Shown here in pieces: positions 35,501 through 44,240 of a DNA stretch of 64,000 bases. Origin of the DNA: Choladousia sp944382085 (GTDB lineage Bacteria > Bacillota > Clostridia > Lachnospirales > Lachnospiraceae); contig CAWVAJ010000006.1 of NCBI GenBank assembly GCA_963927335.1, forward strand, positions 205,211-269,210. The letters run 5' to 3'. Position 1 is the stretch's first letter. Each line of letters begins with the position of its first letter. The notes under the pieces were generated by a model. The model did not search any database and had not been told where the DNA came from. It worked only from the letters and a program-made list of their open reading frames with translations. The position numbers and the translations under genes were made by a program.

Positions 35501-36146
35501 TCGTCTTCTCCAAAAGCTCCGAAAGCCAGGGCATCCCGCTCTCCCTTTCATAGGCCGCGCAGCATTCCTTCAGCCACGCCTCCGGCCAGGGCTGTCCCTG
35601 GGAGAAGTGATAGATCCGGATCAGCGTCTCTTCCAGGATTTTATCATTTTTTCCCGGCGTAAAACGCTCTAAAAAGCGGGAGAACCGTTCGTCTTTTTTC
35701 TCATAAGCGCCGTCCACCGTCTCCCGCGCGATATCCTGTTCCAGCAGCCGGATCTCTCCCTCGTCCGCGACCCGGAAAGACGGATCCAGCTTTGCCTCCT
35801 GAAAATGATTTCGAAGGACCTCCAGGCAGAAGCTGTGAATGGTCATAATCCGGGCGTTGTGCACCAGCACCAGCTGCCTTTGGAGATGCGCGTTCCCCGG
35901 TTCTTCCCCGGCGCGCCTTTCCAGAGCGCTTCTCAGCCGTTCCCGCATCTCCGCTGCCGCCGCATTGGTAAACGTGACCACCAAAAGCCGGTCAATGTCC
36001 GCAGGCTTTTTCGGATCCGTCACCAGCGAAAGGATCCGTTCCACCAGAACCGCCGTCTTACCGGAGCCTGCCGCCGCCGAGACCAGAAGATTCACATCCC
36101 TGGCCTCAATGACCTTCCGCTGATCCGCCGTCCATGTTACCGCCAT
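32577..36146 (-). CDS. addA: AddA, helicase/nuclease subunit
   Basis: 1189 residues. An SF1 UvrD-like helicase: Walker A AAAGSGKTAVLVERI, motif II DEYQDSN, later motifs IMSIHKSKGLEFPVVF and LYVAMTRAKEKL. The C-terminal RecB-type nuclease has the catalytic VLVDYKTDRV. AddAB resects double-strand DNA ends up to Chi and loads RecA. It overlaps addB by 41 bases and is followed 20 bases later by the GtrA-YfhO gene. Length is close to the family norm. Confidence 0.97.
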   Translation of the reverse strand: MAVTWTADQRKVIEARDVNLLVSAAAGSGKTAVLVERILSLVTDPKKPADIDRLLVVTFTNAAAAEMRERLRSALERRAGEEPGNAHLQRQLVLVHNARIMTIHSFCLEVLRNHFQEAKLDPSFRVADEGEIRLLEQDIARETVDGAYEKKDERFSRFLERFTPGKNDKILEETLIRIYHFSQGQPWPEAWLKECCAAYERESGMPWLSELLEKTKRTLEDYRKQLWYARTLVREPDGPAAYESALEKDMEILNRIAAGLDSYQTLGKAFAALPPFSRLAPVRDKTVDPEKKLQVQELRKQVKEGIEQLRQQYFYEEPQEMFRELEESGETVRMLAELTQDFRKRLRQEKEEKNVLDFSDLEHEALKVLAVREEDGSVRPSQTAKEYADSFLEVMIDEYQDSNLVQELLLSCVSGGEGHPRNRFMVGDMKQSIYRFRLASPELFAEKYEKYGKDGKASRRIDLHQNFRSRAEVLEGVNELFSRLMSRELGGVEYDGLAALHPGAFFAPVPGKEDPFSWKPELLLLSLEEGDRIQKEAELAGRRILSLMETEVVWDKEREDYRPVRFGDMVILLRTMSGWAETFSKVLMEMGIPCHTDSQKGYFDAAEVQNVLSYLQILDNPMQDLPLAGVLRSAMGGFSDEELASVRNVSAELPFYGCCRLYLTEGKDPKIREKLRSFFETWQSIRQEAQYTPVHEILWEILDRTGYGEYAAALPGGTQRKANLDMLVEKAVAYEATSYRGLYHFVRYIESLKKYEVDYGEANLEGEGEDSLRIMSIHKSKGLEFPVVFVCGLAKSFNRTDQRSRLVLHDKLGIACDYVDPGQRLKAPSLLKRVIQGKLDEESLGEELRVLYVAMTRAKEKLILTGAVSKAEDQIKKWSLAGAGEEEKRSWVSLLGASSYLDFLMPVLLKKNAFAFRLVEEEEQKEAKENQNRSGAQTFWSLQTLLDGSCEDPDTDAYLNRVFAASYPWKADQEIIGKLSVSELKKLSRISEEDETALYPEETVIPLIPRFRSEKREIAGAARGTLYHRFMENLDFSKKEPLEMQLEELVSCGKMSREESRAVRLSDIRRFLECGTGCRMALAAGRGKLFREQPFVLGVAADTLRAGWDPKETVLVQGIIDAFFYQEDGSIVLVDYKTDRVNTKEELVQKYRIQLDYYGTALERLTGHRVKEKVIYSFFLGEEIILQNL

Positions 36147-39100
36147 CCGCTTCTCCTCCTTCCTGGCCTTTTTCTTCTGCTTCCGACGTCATTCTTTCCC
36201 AGGCCTCCGCCTTGGAAACCGACACCTTCCTGGGCCGGTACTGTCCGGGCAGTTTCCGGTCAAAGCCGCACACAGAACCGTACGCGCAGTTGTCGCAGGC
36301 GGACTGCGTCCGGTCTTCTAAAGGACTCGCCAGAATTTCCCCTTCCAGGATCTCCCGGCCCATTTCCCGGATTTTTCTTTCCACAAAGCCGCACAGCTGT
36401 TCCAGTTCCCCGGAAGAAACCGCGCCGGATCCCGCTCTTGGCGTTCCGTCCTTTTTCAGCGAAACCGGAATCACCGAAGAATCTGTCGTGAGACTGCGGT
36501 CCAGCGCCTTGAGGATCCTGGGACTTGCGTTTACCAGTCCCTGAGGCCGCATCGCTTTCAGCAGTTTTACGCCGGAAGTTTCCCTGGAATCCCCGTCCTC
36601 CTTTTCCAGGACGGGATCCTGCAGCTGGCAGTAAAAGACGCCGGCGGGAATCACCTTTTTTGCCTCCGATTCCCTTCCTTCCTTCTCTCCAGCCTCCAGC
36701 CGTTTCTCTTCCTGCTTCCTTTCCATCTCCAGCGCGGCGTTCAGATAAGCCAGCAGCTGAAGCTGAAGGCCGTAGTACACCGCCACCGGATCAAAGCGCG
36801 CGTTCCCGGATTTGTAATCCACGATTTTTACATAGATGTTTCCCTCTTCTTCCGCCGTATCGATTCGGTCAATCCGTCCCTGCAGCTCCATCCGGGCATC
36901 CGGCAGCAGCTCCATGCGGACGGAATCCAGATCCTCCCCGTCTTTAAAAGAGATTTCAAATCCCTTGGGCCGGAAGCTTCCTGCCCGGATCTGTTCCTGC
37001 ATCGCCCAGACAGACCGGCAGAGAATCCGCTTGATCCTGCGGACGGTGTACTCCGCTCTGGCGGAGCTGTGAAGCAGGCCGAACCCATACTCGCCGGCAA
37101 CCTGATCCACGCAGGCTTCCAGCATGGGTTCCGCCTCGTCTCTGGTGAGTTTGGCCCAGTCTTTTTTTTCTGCCTGAAGCCTTCTGGAAAAGAGCTCCAT
37201 AGACCGATGGAACAGGATTCCCAGATCCGCCGGCTTTACTTCAAACTGTTCCCGTTCTTTTAATTTTAATCCGTAAGCCGCAAAATGCGCGAACGCGCAG
37301 GCGGCGAACTGTTCCAGGCGCGTAACGCTGTTCTTCAGAACGCTTCCATAAAGTTCCCTGGAAGTCTCATAAGAAAGCCTGCCCCCCGTTTCCATGGAAA
37401 AGGCGGCTCTGGTCAGCCTCTCTACTCTTTCTTGGCAGGATTTTTCCGCAAAGCAGCGCCGATACAGCTCTCTCCACCAGGGTTTTTCTCTTCCAAGCCT
37501 TGCCTCCTGAAATCCAAGAGCCAGAATCTCCATTCCGTTTTCCGGAGAAGTCACATAGCGCAAAGCCATTCCCGCCTCCTCGTCTGTCGGCGTCAGCTGC
37601 GGAAACAGACGGCGGACGGTATCCACAAGATAAGAAGGCCTCATGGCTTTCCCGTCGCTGTTGCCGCGGCACCAGGAGAGAATCAGCTTTTGCTCCGGCT
37701 TTGTCAGATTCTGGTAGAGATAAAAGCGCTGAATGTAGCTGTTTTCTCTCTGTCCCGGAGCCAGCGCGACGCCGCTCCCCTCCAGAATTTCCCGTTCCAG
37801 ATCCGAGACGAGTCCTCCCTGCTTTCCTCTGGACGGCACCCATCCGTCGTTCAGGCCCAGGAAAAAGAGCACCTTCACATGCGCCAGGCGGCTTCTCTCA
37901 ATATCTCCCACCTGGACCTGGTCAATCCCCGGCGGGATGATTCCCACCTTGGCCTCGTCGAAGCCTGCATCCAGAATTTCTGAAAACTCTTCCAGGCTGA
38001 CGGTTTCTTCTCCCAAAAGCTCTACCATTTCATCCAGCAGCTCCACAATAACCGGATAAACCTGGCTATACTCTCTGGCCTGCTCCAGCTTTCCTTCTTT
38101 TCGGAAAAGAGTCTCCATATCCTTGAGCTTCTGCTGAACCTCACAGTCCTCCAGCAAGCCGAGGACCGCCTCGGCGAACTTGCGGACCGTCCCTTTTCCT
38201 CCTCTCACCCGTTCCCCGAAGGGTCGGTATTTCTCCATCGCCTTTTTCCGGCTGATTTCCCAGGGCTCTTCCCTCTCTGCGTCTTCCTTTGTCCAGGGTT
38301 CGTTCCATCGCTTCCAGCCGCGGATTCCCCTGGCCAGAACGTAATTTTCCAAAACATCGGTTTCTTCCGGCGTCACGCCTGCCATTCCGGTGCGCAGATA
38401 ACGGAACATCGTCTCATAAGAAAGATTTTTCCGCGCCGCCTCCAAAGCGCCCCGGATCAGTTCCAGTCCGGGATTCAGAAGAATTCTTCTGGTTTCATCC
38501 AAAAAAACCGGAATCTCATATCTGGGAAAAATCTTTTTTACATAATGTCCGTAGGAAGAAAGGTCGCCGGTGATGATCGCGATCTCCCGGTAGCGAAGCC
38601 CCTTCTCCGTCACAAGCCCTCGGATCGTTCGGGCGGCAAAGGCGACCTCTCCCGCCGGATTCGCGGAAGCGTGCAAAGAGATCTCCGGTTCCCGGTTCTG
38701 TCCGGCGCCGCTGTCCTTTTTGCTTCTTCCGGTCTCACCGCTTCGGAACAGATGTCTTTCCAGAAATTCCAGTTCCCCGCCTTCCCGGAATCTGGGCAGC
38801 CTCTCTTTTCCCAAGATCACCGGCTCCTCCACTTCCATTTTCCCATAAACCGTGCGCAGAAGCGCCTGAATCGTCTTTTTGCTCAGGGCGAACAGCTCAT
38901 GCTCCTGGATGGCTCCGGTATAGCGCTCGTTCGCGTCTATGGTAACGGTAACGTACATCGATTTAACCAGCCCCGCCAGTTCCCGCAGCGTCTTTAACTG
39001 AGCCGGGGTAAAACCGGTAAACCCGTCAAAAGCAAGGACTGATTTTTTTAAAAGGTCGGAGGCAAAAGCCGATTCGCAGAACAGATCCAGAAGCTCTTCC

Positions 39101-39630
39101 GGCTTCACGAACGTGTCCCGCCGGTACCGGAGATATTCCCCGTAGATTTCGCGGATCTCCTGAAGCTTCTGCCTCAGGGCGGGCCGGTCCTTGGCGAAGC
39201 GGATCATCGTCTCCAGGTCTTCCTCTCCCACTTCATACTGCATCAGTTCGGACATCACGGACTTTACCTCGGAGACATAACCGGTCCGGCTCATCCTGCT
39301 GCCCAGCACCGGCAGACGGTCCTCCAGAAGAAGGGCGATTCTTCGAAGCATCAGGTTCTTTCCGGTCTCCGTAAGTACCTGTCTTGCGTCTTCCCCCACT
39401 TCTTCAAAAACTCGATGCGCAAGCCTTGGAAAGCTCAGCACATCCACATTCATAATGCCTCCGTCCGGATGCATGGTCACCAGATCCTTCTGGGTCTGCA
39501 TGGTGAACTGCTCCGGCACGATTACCAGATAGTTCTGCTCCGGATGCGCCCTGGATTCTTCTATGATTTTCTGATATAAAAAAGAGGATTTCCCACTTCC
39601 GGAATTCCCCAGAATCAGCTGCAGCGGCAT
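36106..39630 (-). CDS. addB: AddB, nuclease subunit with Fe-S cluster
   Basis: 1174 residues. The N-terminal Walker A is GNSGSGKSSFLYQKI. The C-terminal nuclease carries VKIVDYKSGN. Cys residues for a 4Fe-4S cluster lie in FAACAFAHF and in SACDNCAYGSVCGFD. It is the partner of AddA in double-strand break repair. The ATG follows AGGAGGTTTCTTT. The gene begins the addBA operon just upstream of the arabinoside locus and marks the end of the G+C-richer core on this side. Confidence 0.97.
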   Translation of the reverse strand: MPLQLILGNSGSGKSSFLYQKIIEESRAHPEQNYLVIVPEQFTMQTQKDLVTMHPDGGIMNVDVLSFPRLAHRVFEEVGEDARQVLTETGKNLMLRRIALLLEDRLPVLGSRMSRTGYVSEVKSVMSELMQYEVGEEDLETMIRFAKDRPALRQKLQEIREIYGEYLRYRRDTFVKPEELLDLFCESAFASDLLKKSVLAFDGFTGFTPAQLKTLRELAGLVKSMYVTVTIDANERYTGAIQEHELFALSKKTIQALLRTVYGKMEVEEPVILGKERLPRFREGGELEFLERHLFRSGETGRSKKDSGAGQNREPEISLHASANPAGEVAFAARTIRGLVTEKGLRYREIAIITGDLSSYGHYVKKIFPRYEIPVFLDETRRILLNPGLELIRGALEAARKNLSYETMFRYLRTGMAGVTPEETDVLENYVLARGIRGWKRWNEPWTKEDAEREEPWEISRKKAMEKYRPFGERVRGGKGTVRKFAEAVLGLLEDCEVQQKLKDMETLFRKEGKLEQAREYSQVYPVIVELLDEMVELLGEETVSLEEFSEILDAGFDEAKVGIIPPGIDQVQVGDIERSRLAHVKVLFFLGLNDGWVPSRGKQGGLVSDLEREILEGSGVALAPGQRENSYIQRFYLYQNLTKPEQKLILSWCRGNSDGKAMRPSYLVDTVRRLFPQLTPTDEEAGMALRYVTSPENGMEILALGFQEARLGREKPWWRELYRRCFAEKSCQERVERLTRAAFSMETGGRLSYETSRELYGSVLKNSVTRLEQFAACAFAHFAAYGLKLKEREQFEVKPADLGILFHRSMELFSRRLQAEKKDWAKLTRDEAEPMLEACVDQVAGEYGFGLLHSSARAEYTVRRIKRILCRSVWAMQEQIRAGSFRPKGFEISFKDGEDLDSVRMELLPDARMELQGRIDRIDTAEEEGNIYVKIVDYKSGNARFDPVAVYYGLQLQLLAYLNAALEMERKQEEKRLEAGEKEGRESEAKKVIPAGVFYCQLQDPVLEKEDGDSRETSGVKLLKAMRPQGLVNASPRILKALDRSLTTDSSVIPVSLKKDGTPRAGSGAVSSGELEQLCGFVERKIREMGREILEGEILASPLEDRTQSACDNCAYGSVCGFDRKLPGQYRPRKVSVSKAEAWERMTSEAEEKGQEGGEADGGNMDGGSAEGH

Positions 39631-39705
39631 AAAGAAACCTCCTGTAAAATTGCCTTGTACTCATTTTTATAAAGCTTAACACAACTTTATCTAAAAAGTA
39701 AAGAA

Positions 39706-39740
39706 CGCAGACTCTGAATTTGGAATCAGCCGCCTGCGTT
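39706..39740 (-). terminator. end of the arabinoside operon
   Basis: On minus AACGCAG (39740-39734) pairs with CTGCGTT (39720-39714); an inner CTGA/TCAG adds to it. CTTTACTTTTT follows. Confidence 0.6.
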
Positions 39741-39767
39741 CTATGAAGTTTTTCTTCCCTTTTCAAG

Positions 39768-40820
39768 TTAACCGGATACCAAAGTACCTCCTGGTTCTTC
39801 CTCATTAAAATCAAATTCTTTTATTAATACAATTTCATTTTTATCAAACGGAGAACCATCAGGATATAAAAAGCATTGAAACCACCTGGGCGGCACAGGA
39901 CTTCCTACCGGCCAATCCCACGGAATATGGTATTGAGCGCTCCCCGCACATAATCCCCAAATGTAGAACCCAATTTTATATCTGCTGTAATACGGTAAAA
40001 TAACCTCTAATTCATTTCCGAAAGTTCTGGCAACACATTCTGTACACAATATAGGCCTGCCCGTCGATAAAGCTCTTTTTATTTCATCTTCAAAGGATAA
40101 ATAATGAACTCCGTTTATTTGCTTTCTATATCCTTTCCCCGGTTTCTCATAGCAATGGAAGGTTGTAATATCTGATATATCCCATGCTCTCCAGCAACTA
40201 GTTAGCGGCTGCTGCGGGTTTGTTTCTCTTGCACAGAAAAAAACAAACTCTAAAAGATCTCTGCATTCTTCCCAAGGCTCATTATACAGATCCCAAAAAG
40301 AAACCCTTTTGTCTTTCCCATACCTTAAAAGAATTTCTGTCACGAATTCTCTTATTCCCTCTTTGTTTTCTTTCCATTTCCCACTGCAGTCAAAAATTCT
40401 GGCCCCTTTATAGTTCCATCCTCCATCATGAACTCCCGGTTTATAGTCAATTAGAAAAGGATCTTCTTCTTGACTGATTGTCCATCCTGGAATCATATAG
40501 GTGTTTGGCTGTAGGGTAAGCATTACAGAAAAATTCAGATCGGCACAAAAATCCAAGAAACGATCCAGATTTTTTTGAACTAAATCTTTCCTGGTTTCCC
40601 ATTGGCATTCTGCAACGAAAATTCTCAAACTATTTATTCCGGCGTCTTTTGCATAGTGGAGTTCCCTTAAAATACAGTCCTCCTTAAAATGGTGCCACAT
40701 TTCAATATAGCTGTAACAATAAGACGGGACAAAATTTACTCCTTTTATCACACCAAAAGCACTCATATATTCTTCTGCCTTGTGAATATCCCATACTCTT
40801 TCTTTCAAAAAATTACGCAT
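39768..40820 (-). CDS. GH5-like clan A glycoside hydrolase
   Basis: 350 residues from the ATG at 40820, which has AGGAGG at good spacing. A (beta/alpha)8 barrel: INSLRIFVAECQW early, the acid/base Glu in WDLYNEPWEE and the nucleophile Glu in ILCTECVART. No signal peptide, so it acts inside the cell on imported oligosaccharides. It is the last gene of the operon after a GH51 arabinofuranosidase gene (17-base gap). The exact family and linkage cannot be fixed by eye; an arabinan- or xylan-derived substrate is likely from context. Confidence 0.75.
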   Translation of the reverse strand: MRNFLKERVWDIHKAEEYMSAFGVIKGVNFVPSYCYSYIEMWHHFKEDCILRELHYAKDAGINSLRIFVAECQWETRKDLVQKNLDRFLDFCADLNFSVMLTLQPNTYMIPGWTISQEEDPFLIDYKPGVHDGGWNYKGARIFDCSGKWKENKEGIREFVTEILLRYGKDKRVSFWDLYNEPWEECRDLLEFVFFCARETNPQQPLTSCWRAWDISDITTFHCYEKPGKGYRKQINGVHYLSFEDEIKRALSTGRPILCTECVARTFGNELEVILPYYSRYKIGFYIWGLCAGSAQYHIPWDWPVGSPVPPRWFQCFLYPDGSPFDKNEIVLIKEFDFNEEEPGGTLVSG

Positions 40821-40837
40821 TTTCTTTCCTCCTGCTA

Positions 40838-42334
40838 TTAAGAAACAGAATATCTCAGTACATTCCATGAATGCGGTTTTAAAATAACTCTTTCGCTACT
40901 GTCTATTTTTCTAAATGAAGGACAGATTTTATCCGGAAATACCTCACTGTTTTTTTCTATAGGATTTTCTGAAAATAGTTCTTTCCATTCAACCAGATTT
41001 ATCTGATCAAATCCCCCAAAAGAGAATTGTATTTCTATAGGGGAATCCATAGAAAAATTTGAAACTAAAACTCTTATTTCCTTTAAGTCTTCAAAATAAA
41101 CGCAAGCGGAATAGGCACCGGGAACTGTTCCATAATGTTCCGTTTCAATTGTAGGATACTCTCCTGCATGACGAAGCACGACTCCGCCTACGCAATCAGA
41201 AAAATCTTTAAACGGGAAAGCAATCGGCTGTACAATTGTACTTCCATTTGAAAAAACCGAAAACATTCCATTTTCATTTGTGAGAAGAGATTGACAACAA
41301 ATCTTTACCACATCCGAATGGTTTAGCAAAACACAAAACAGGCCTCCAAGAAGTACCGCATCATATTCTGTAAAAGAATCGTAAACAGTTCCAGATGAAT
41401 GTTTTTCTTTCTTGGGCAGGATTCCTAGTTCATCAAGAGAAATGAAAACATCATGTTTCGAACGATGTAAACCTTTTTCATACTTAATCAATGACGCGAT
41501 TGTATGAATCATACCATCCAAATCCTTGGGCATCCATGCTACATCTCTTATCGTTTCAATTCTTGGATACACAAGATCCTGAGTCACGTCAAATCCATAA
41601 TATCGATGTAGAGAAAGATAATCTATCCATTCATAAGCATTATCCAGAATGATTCGATCCCAGTACCCAAAACTCTGATGCATCGGTTCGTTTGAACAGG
41701 AACCACATGCCACCAGTTCAATTCGGGGATCAACCCTACGCATCATCTTAGCGGTTTCCCGATACTTTTTTACATAGGCATCTGGATCCATTTGACCAAT
41801 TTGCCAACTTCCATCCACCTCGTTACCAACACACCAAATCCTTACATTATATGGTTTTTCAGAACCGTTTTTTTCCCGCAGATTACTATAATATGTACCT
41901 CCTTCTATATTACAATATTCTACAAGTTCTGCCGCTTCTTTCGGTGTACCTGTCCCTAAATTTACACTCAGCATAAGCTCTGTCTCAAGCTCTGATGCAT
42001 ATTTTGCAAATTCGTCAATCCCCACTTCATTTGATTCTGTGCATTCCCAAGCAAGATCATACCGTATTGGTCTTTTCTCCTTGGGTCCGATTCCGTCTTT
42101 CCAATTATACGCTGAAACGAAATTGCCACCAGGATATCGAAGCAACCTCACGTCAAATTTCTTTATCAATTCTTTTACATCTTTTCGGAAACCAAGCTTA
42201 TCTGACATGGGATGATCCTTTTCATAGATTCCTCCATACATGCATCGATTCAGGTGTTCTACAAAGGAACCTCCCATTCTTCTGTCAACGGTTGCTATTT
42301 TATAATTTTTGTCATAGATTATTTTTGCGTTCAT
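40838..42334 (-). CDS. GH51 alpha-L-arabinofuranosidase
   Basis: 498 residues, the usual length of intracellular GH51 enzymes. The N-terminal GGSFVEHLNRCMYGGIYE, RYPGGNFVSAYNWKDGIGP and the acid/base Glu in VGNEVDGSW are family hallmarks. The nucleophile Glu should be in SLDELGIL, where most members have DEW. A C-terminal beta-sandwich closes the protein. It removes terminal alpha-L-arabinofuranose from oligosaccharides in the cytoplasm. It lies 14 bases after a sugar permease gene and is more A+T-rich than core genes. Confidence 0.92.
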   Translation of the reverse strand: MNAKIIYDKNYKIATVDRRMGGSFVEHLNRCMYGGIYEKDHPMSDKLGFRKDVKELIKKFDVRLLRYPGGNFVSAYNWKDGIGPKEKRPIRYDLAWECTESNEVGIDEFAKYASELETELMLSVNLGTGTPKEAAELVEYCNIEGGTYYSNLREKNGSEKPYNVRIWCVGNEVDGSWQIGQMDPDAYVKKYRETAKMMRRVDPRIELVACGSCSNEPMHQSFGYWDRIILDNAYEWIDYLSLHRYYGFDVTQDLVYPRIETIRDVAWMPKDLDGMIHTIASLIKYEKGLHRSKHDVFISLDELGILPKKEKHSSGTVYDSFTEYDAVLLGGLFCVLLNHSDVVKICCQSLLTNENGMFSVFSNGSTIVQPIAFPFKDFSDCVGGVVLRHAGEYPTIETEHYGTVPGAYSACVYFEDLKEIRVLVSNFSMDSPIEIQFSFGGFDQINLVEWKELFSENPIEKNSEVFPDKICPSFRKIDSSERVILKPHSWNVLRYSVS

Positions 42335-42348
42335 AAATACTCCTCTTT

Positions 42349-43242
42349 TTATCCTTTAATCGCTCCTATCATAACGCCTTTTTCAAAATATTTCTGAAGG
42401 AACGGATAGATAATCATAATGGGAATGGTAGATACAATAATAATTGCATATTTCATACTGATTACAGACAAAATAGCGTATCCGCTCCCAGTTCCTCCCG
42501 TCTGAGAAGAAGACTGCGCAACGAGAAGAATTTCTCGCAAAACAAGCTGTAAAGGTTTAAATTCTAAGTCTCTGGCGTATAAAAGCCCTGTAAAATAATC
42601 ATTCCAATGGGCTACCGCATAATAAAGGCCTATAACTGCTACGATAGCTTTCGACAAAGGCATCGCAATTTGCAGGAAACAACGGAAGTCTCCGCACCCA
42701 TCAATTTTAGCCGCATCATATAACTCCTCAGGAATGCTTGTTTCAAAAAAAGTCCTTACAATGATAAAATTATAAACATTTAAGGAGAACGGAATTAAAA
42801 AAACCCAAATTGAATTAATCATCTGCAGATCACGCATAAGAATGTAGGTAGGAATCAGCCCTCCATTAAAAAACATGGTAAAGACAAACAAAAACATAAT
42901 AATACGCCTTGGCATAAATTCCCGGCGCGATACCGCGAAAGCAGCCGGAAATGTCACCAGAATATTAATAAGGGTTCCGACAATCGTATAAAAAATGGTA
43001 TTTCTGTATCCAATCCAAAGATCATTTTCCTCAAATACCATTTTATATCCTTCTAATGTTAATCCTTTTGGCCAAAGAACCACTTCTCCTGCCGCTACTT
43101 TCATAGGATCACTGATAGAAGCAATAATCACATAATATAAAGGATATGCAATGATAAGGAAAACAGCGATACAAAAAATACATTTAAATATTGTAAACCC
43201 ACGGGAGACAAGAATCTGGTTATTTTTTTCTGTTTTTTTCAT
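42349..43242 (-). CDS. Sugar ABC transporter permease (LplC/CUT1 type)
   Basis: 297 residues with six membrane segments. The EAA loop is EELYDAAKIDGCGDFRCF, followed by ALPLSK-type sequence (AMPLSKAIVAV), which contacts the ATPase. It pairs with the next permease and the solute-binding protein. The family carries oligosaccharides. The ATG has GGAAGTGC before it. No ATPase gene is in the locus, so a shared MsmX/UgpC-type ATPase must drive it. Confidence 0.92.
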   Translation of the reverse strand: MKKTEKNNQILVSRGFTIFKCIFCIAVFLIIAYPLYYVIIASISDPMKVAAGEVVLWPKGLTLEGYKMVFEENDLWIGYRNTIFYTIVGTLINILVTFPAAFAVSRREFMPRRIIMFLFVFTMFFNGGLIPTYILMRDLQMINSIWVFLIPFSLNVYNFIIVRTFFETSIPEELYDAAKIDGCGDFRCFLQIAMPLSKAIVAVIGLYYAVAHWNDYFTGLLYARDLEFKPLQLVLREILLVAQSSSQTGGTGSGYAILSVISMKYAIIIVSTIPIMIIYPFLQKYFEKGVMIGAIKG

Positions 43243-43256
43243 AAAGCACTTCCTCC

Positions 43257-44168
43257 TTACCAGATACTGTTGCCTGTAGATTTCTTTGCAATTTGATTCA
43301 TAACAAAAACAAAGAAAAAGTTAATTACATTGTTAAATAAAGAAATTGCCGCAGAATAACTGTATTGATTACTCTGCAAACCGATTTTATATACATAAGT
43401 AGAAATAATCTCTGAAACCGGTAAATTAAGACTATTTTGCATCAAATATACTTTTTCAAATCCGACTCCCAACACACTTCCCATCGTCAGAATCAATAGA
43501 ATCATCATTGTGGGAACTAAGCTTGGCAGATCAATATATCGTATAATCTGCCAGGTATTTGCGCCATCTAAATAAGCAGATTCATACAGTGCGTTATCAA
43601 TAGAAGACAATGCAGCTATATATATAATACTGTTCCACCCAGCGTGCTGCCATATCTCAGATATCACATAGAGCGGGACAAACATTTTAGAGTCGCCCAT
43701 GATTACTCCATTGTATCCCAGTTTAGCTGCTATCTGACCCAGAACACCCGAATTTGGAGAAAGAATCAACGTCATAATGCTTACTAAAACAACTACAGAT
43801 ATAAAATGAGGCAGATAAACAATTGTCTGCATTGCTTTCTGCCGACGCTTGCTTCGTATTTTACTAAATACGATTGCCAGGACGATAGGAACCGGAAAAC
43901 TGAATACAATCGTAGTCAAACTAATCATTAATGTATTCTTTATTAAGGACCAGAATTGATAAGAACCAAAAAAACGCTCCAGATATTTAAGTCCTACCCA
44001 CTCTCCACCCGTCAATCCTGTAGAAAAAGAATATTCTCTAAACGCAATCTGTATTCCATATATTGGAATATAATTAAAGATCAGAATAATCAACAGACCT
44101 GGAAGGACCATAAGATAAAGCTGATAATGTTTCTGTATATTTTTCCCGGTTTTCTTTAGAAATGCCAT
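43257..44168 (-). CDS. Sugar ABC transporter permease (LplB/CUT1 type)
   Basis: 303 residues from the ATG at 44168 (MAFLKKT), with AAGGGGGTGAAC upstream; the open frame continues upstream without support. Six membrane segments and the EAA loop ALYESAYLDGANTWQIIRYID. It forms the transport channel with the second permease 14 bases downstream. Confidence 0.92.
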   Translation of the reverse strand: MAFLKKTGKNIQKHYQLYLMVLPGLLIILIFNYIPIYGIQIAFREYSFSTGLTGGEWVGLKYLERFFGSYQFWSLIKNTLMISLTTIVFSFPVPIVLAIVFSKIRSKRRQKAMQTIVYLPHFISVVVLVSIMTLILSPNSGVLGQIAAKLGYNGVIMGDSKMFVPLYVISEIWQHAGWNSIIYIAALSSIDNALYESAYLDGANTWQIIRYIDLPSLVPTMMILLILTMGSVLGVGFEKVYLMQNSLNLPVSEIISTYVYKIGLQSNQYSYSAAISLFNNVINFFFVFVMNQIAKKSTGNSIW

Positions 44169-44240
44169 TTTTCTTAGTTCACCCCCTTGAAAGCGACAGG
44201 AGAGGAATTCCATGCTATCCTCTCCTGCCGTAGTTACCTC

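Noticed and set aside
33063..35672. 869-codon open frame on plus
   Set aside because: Antisense shadow of addA.
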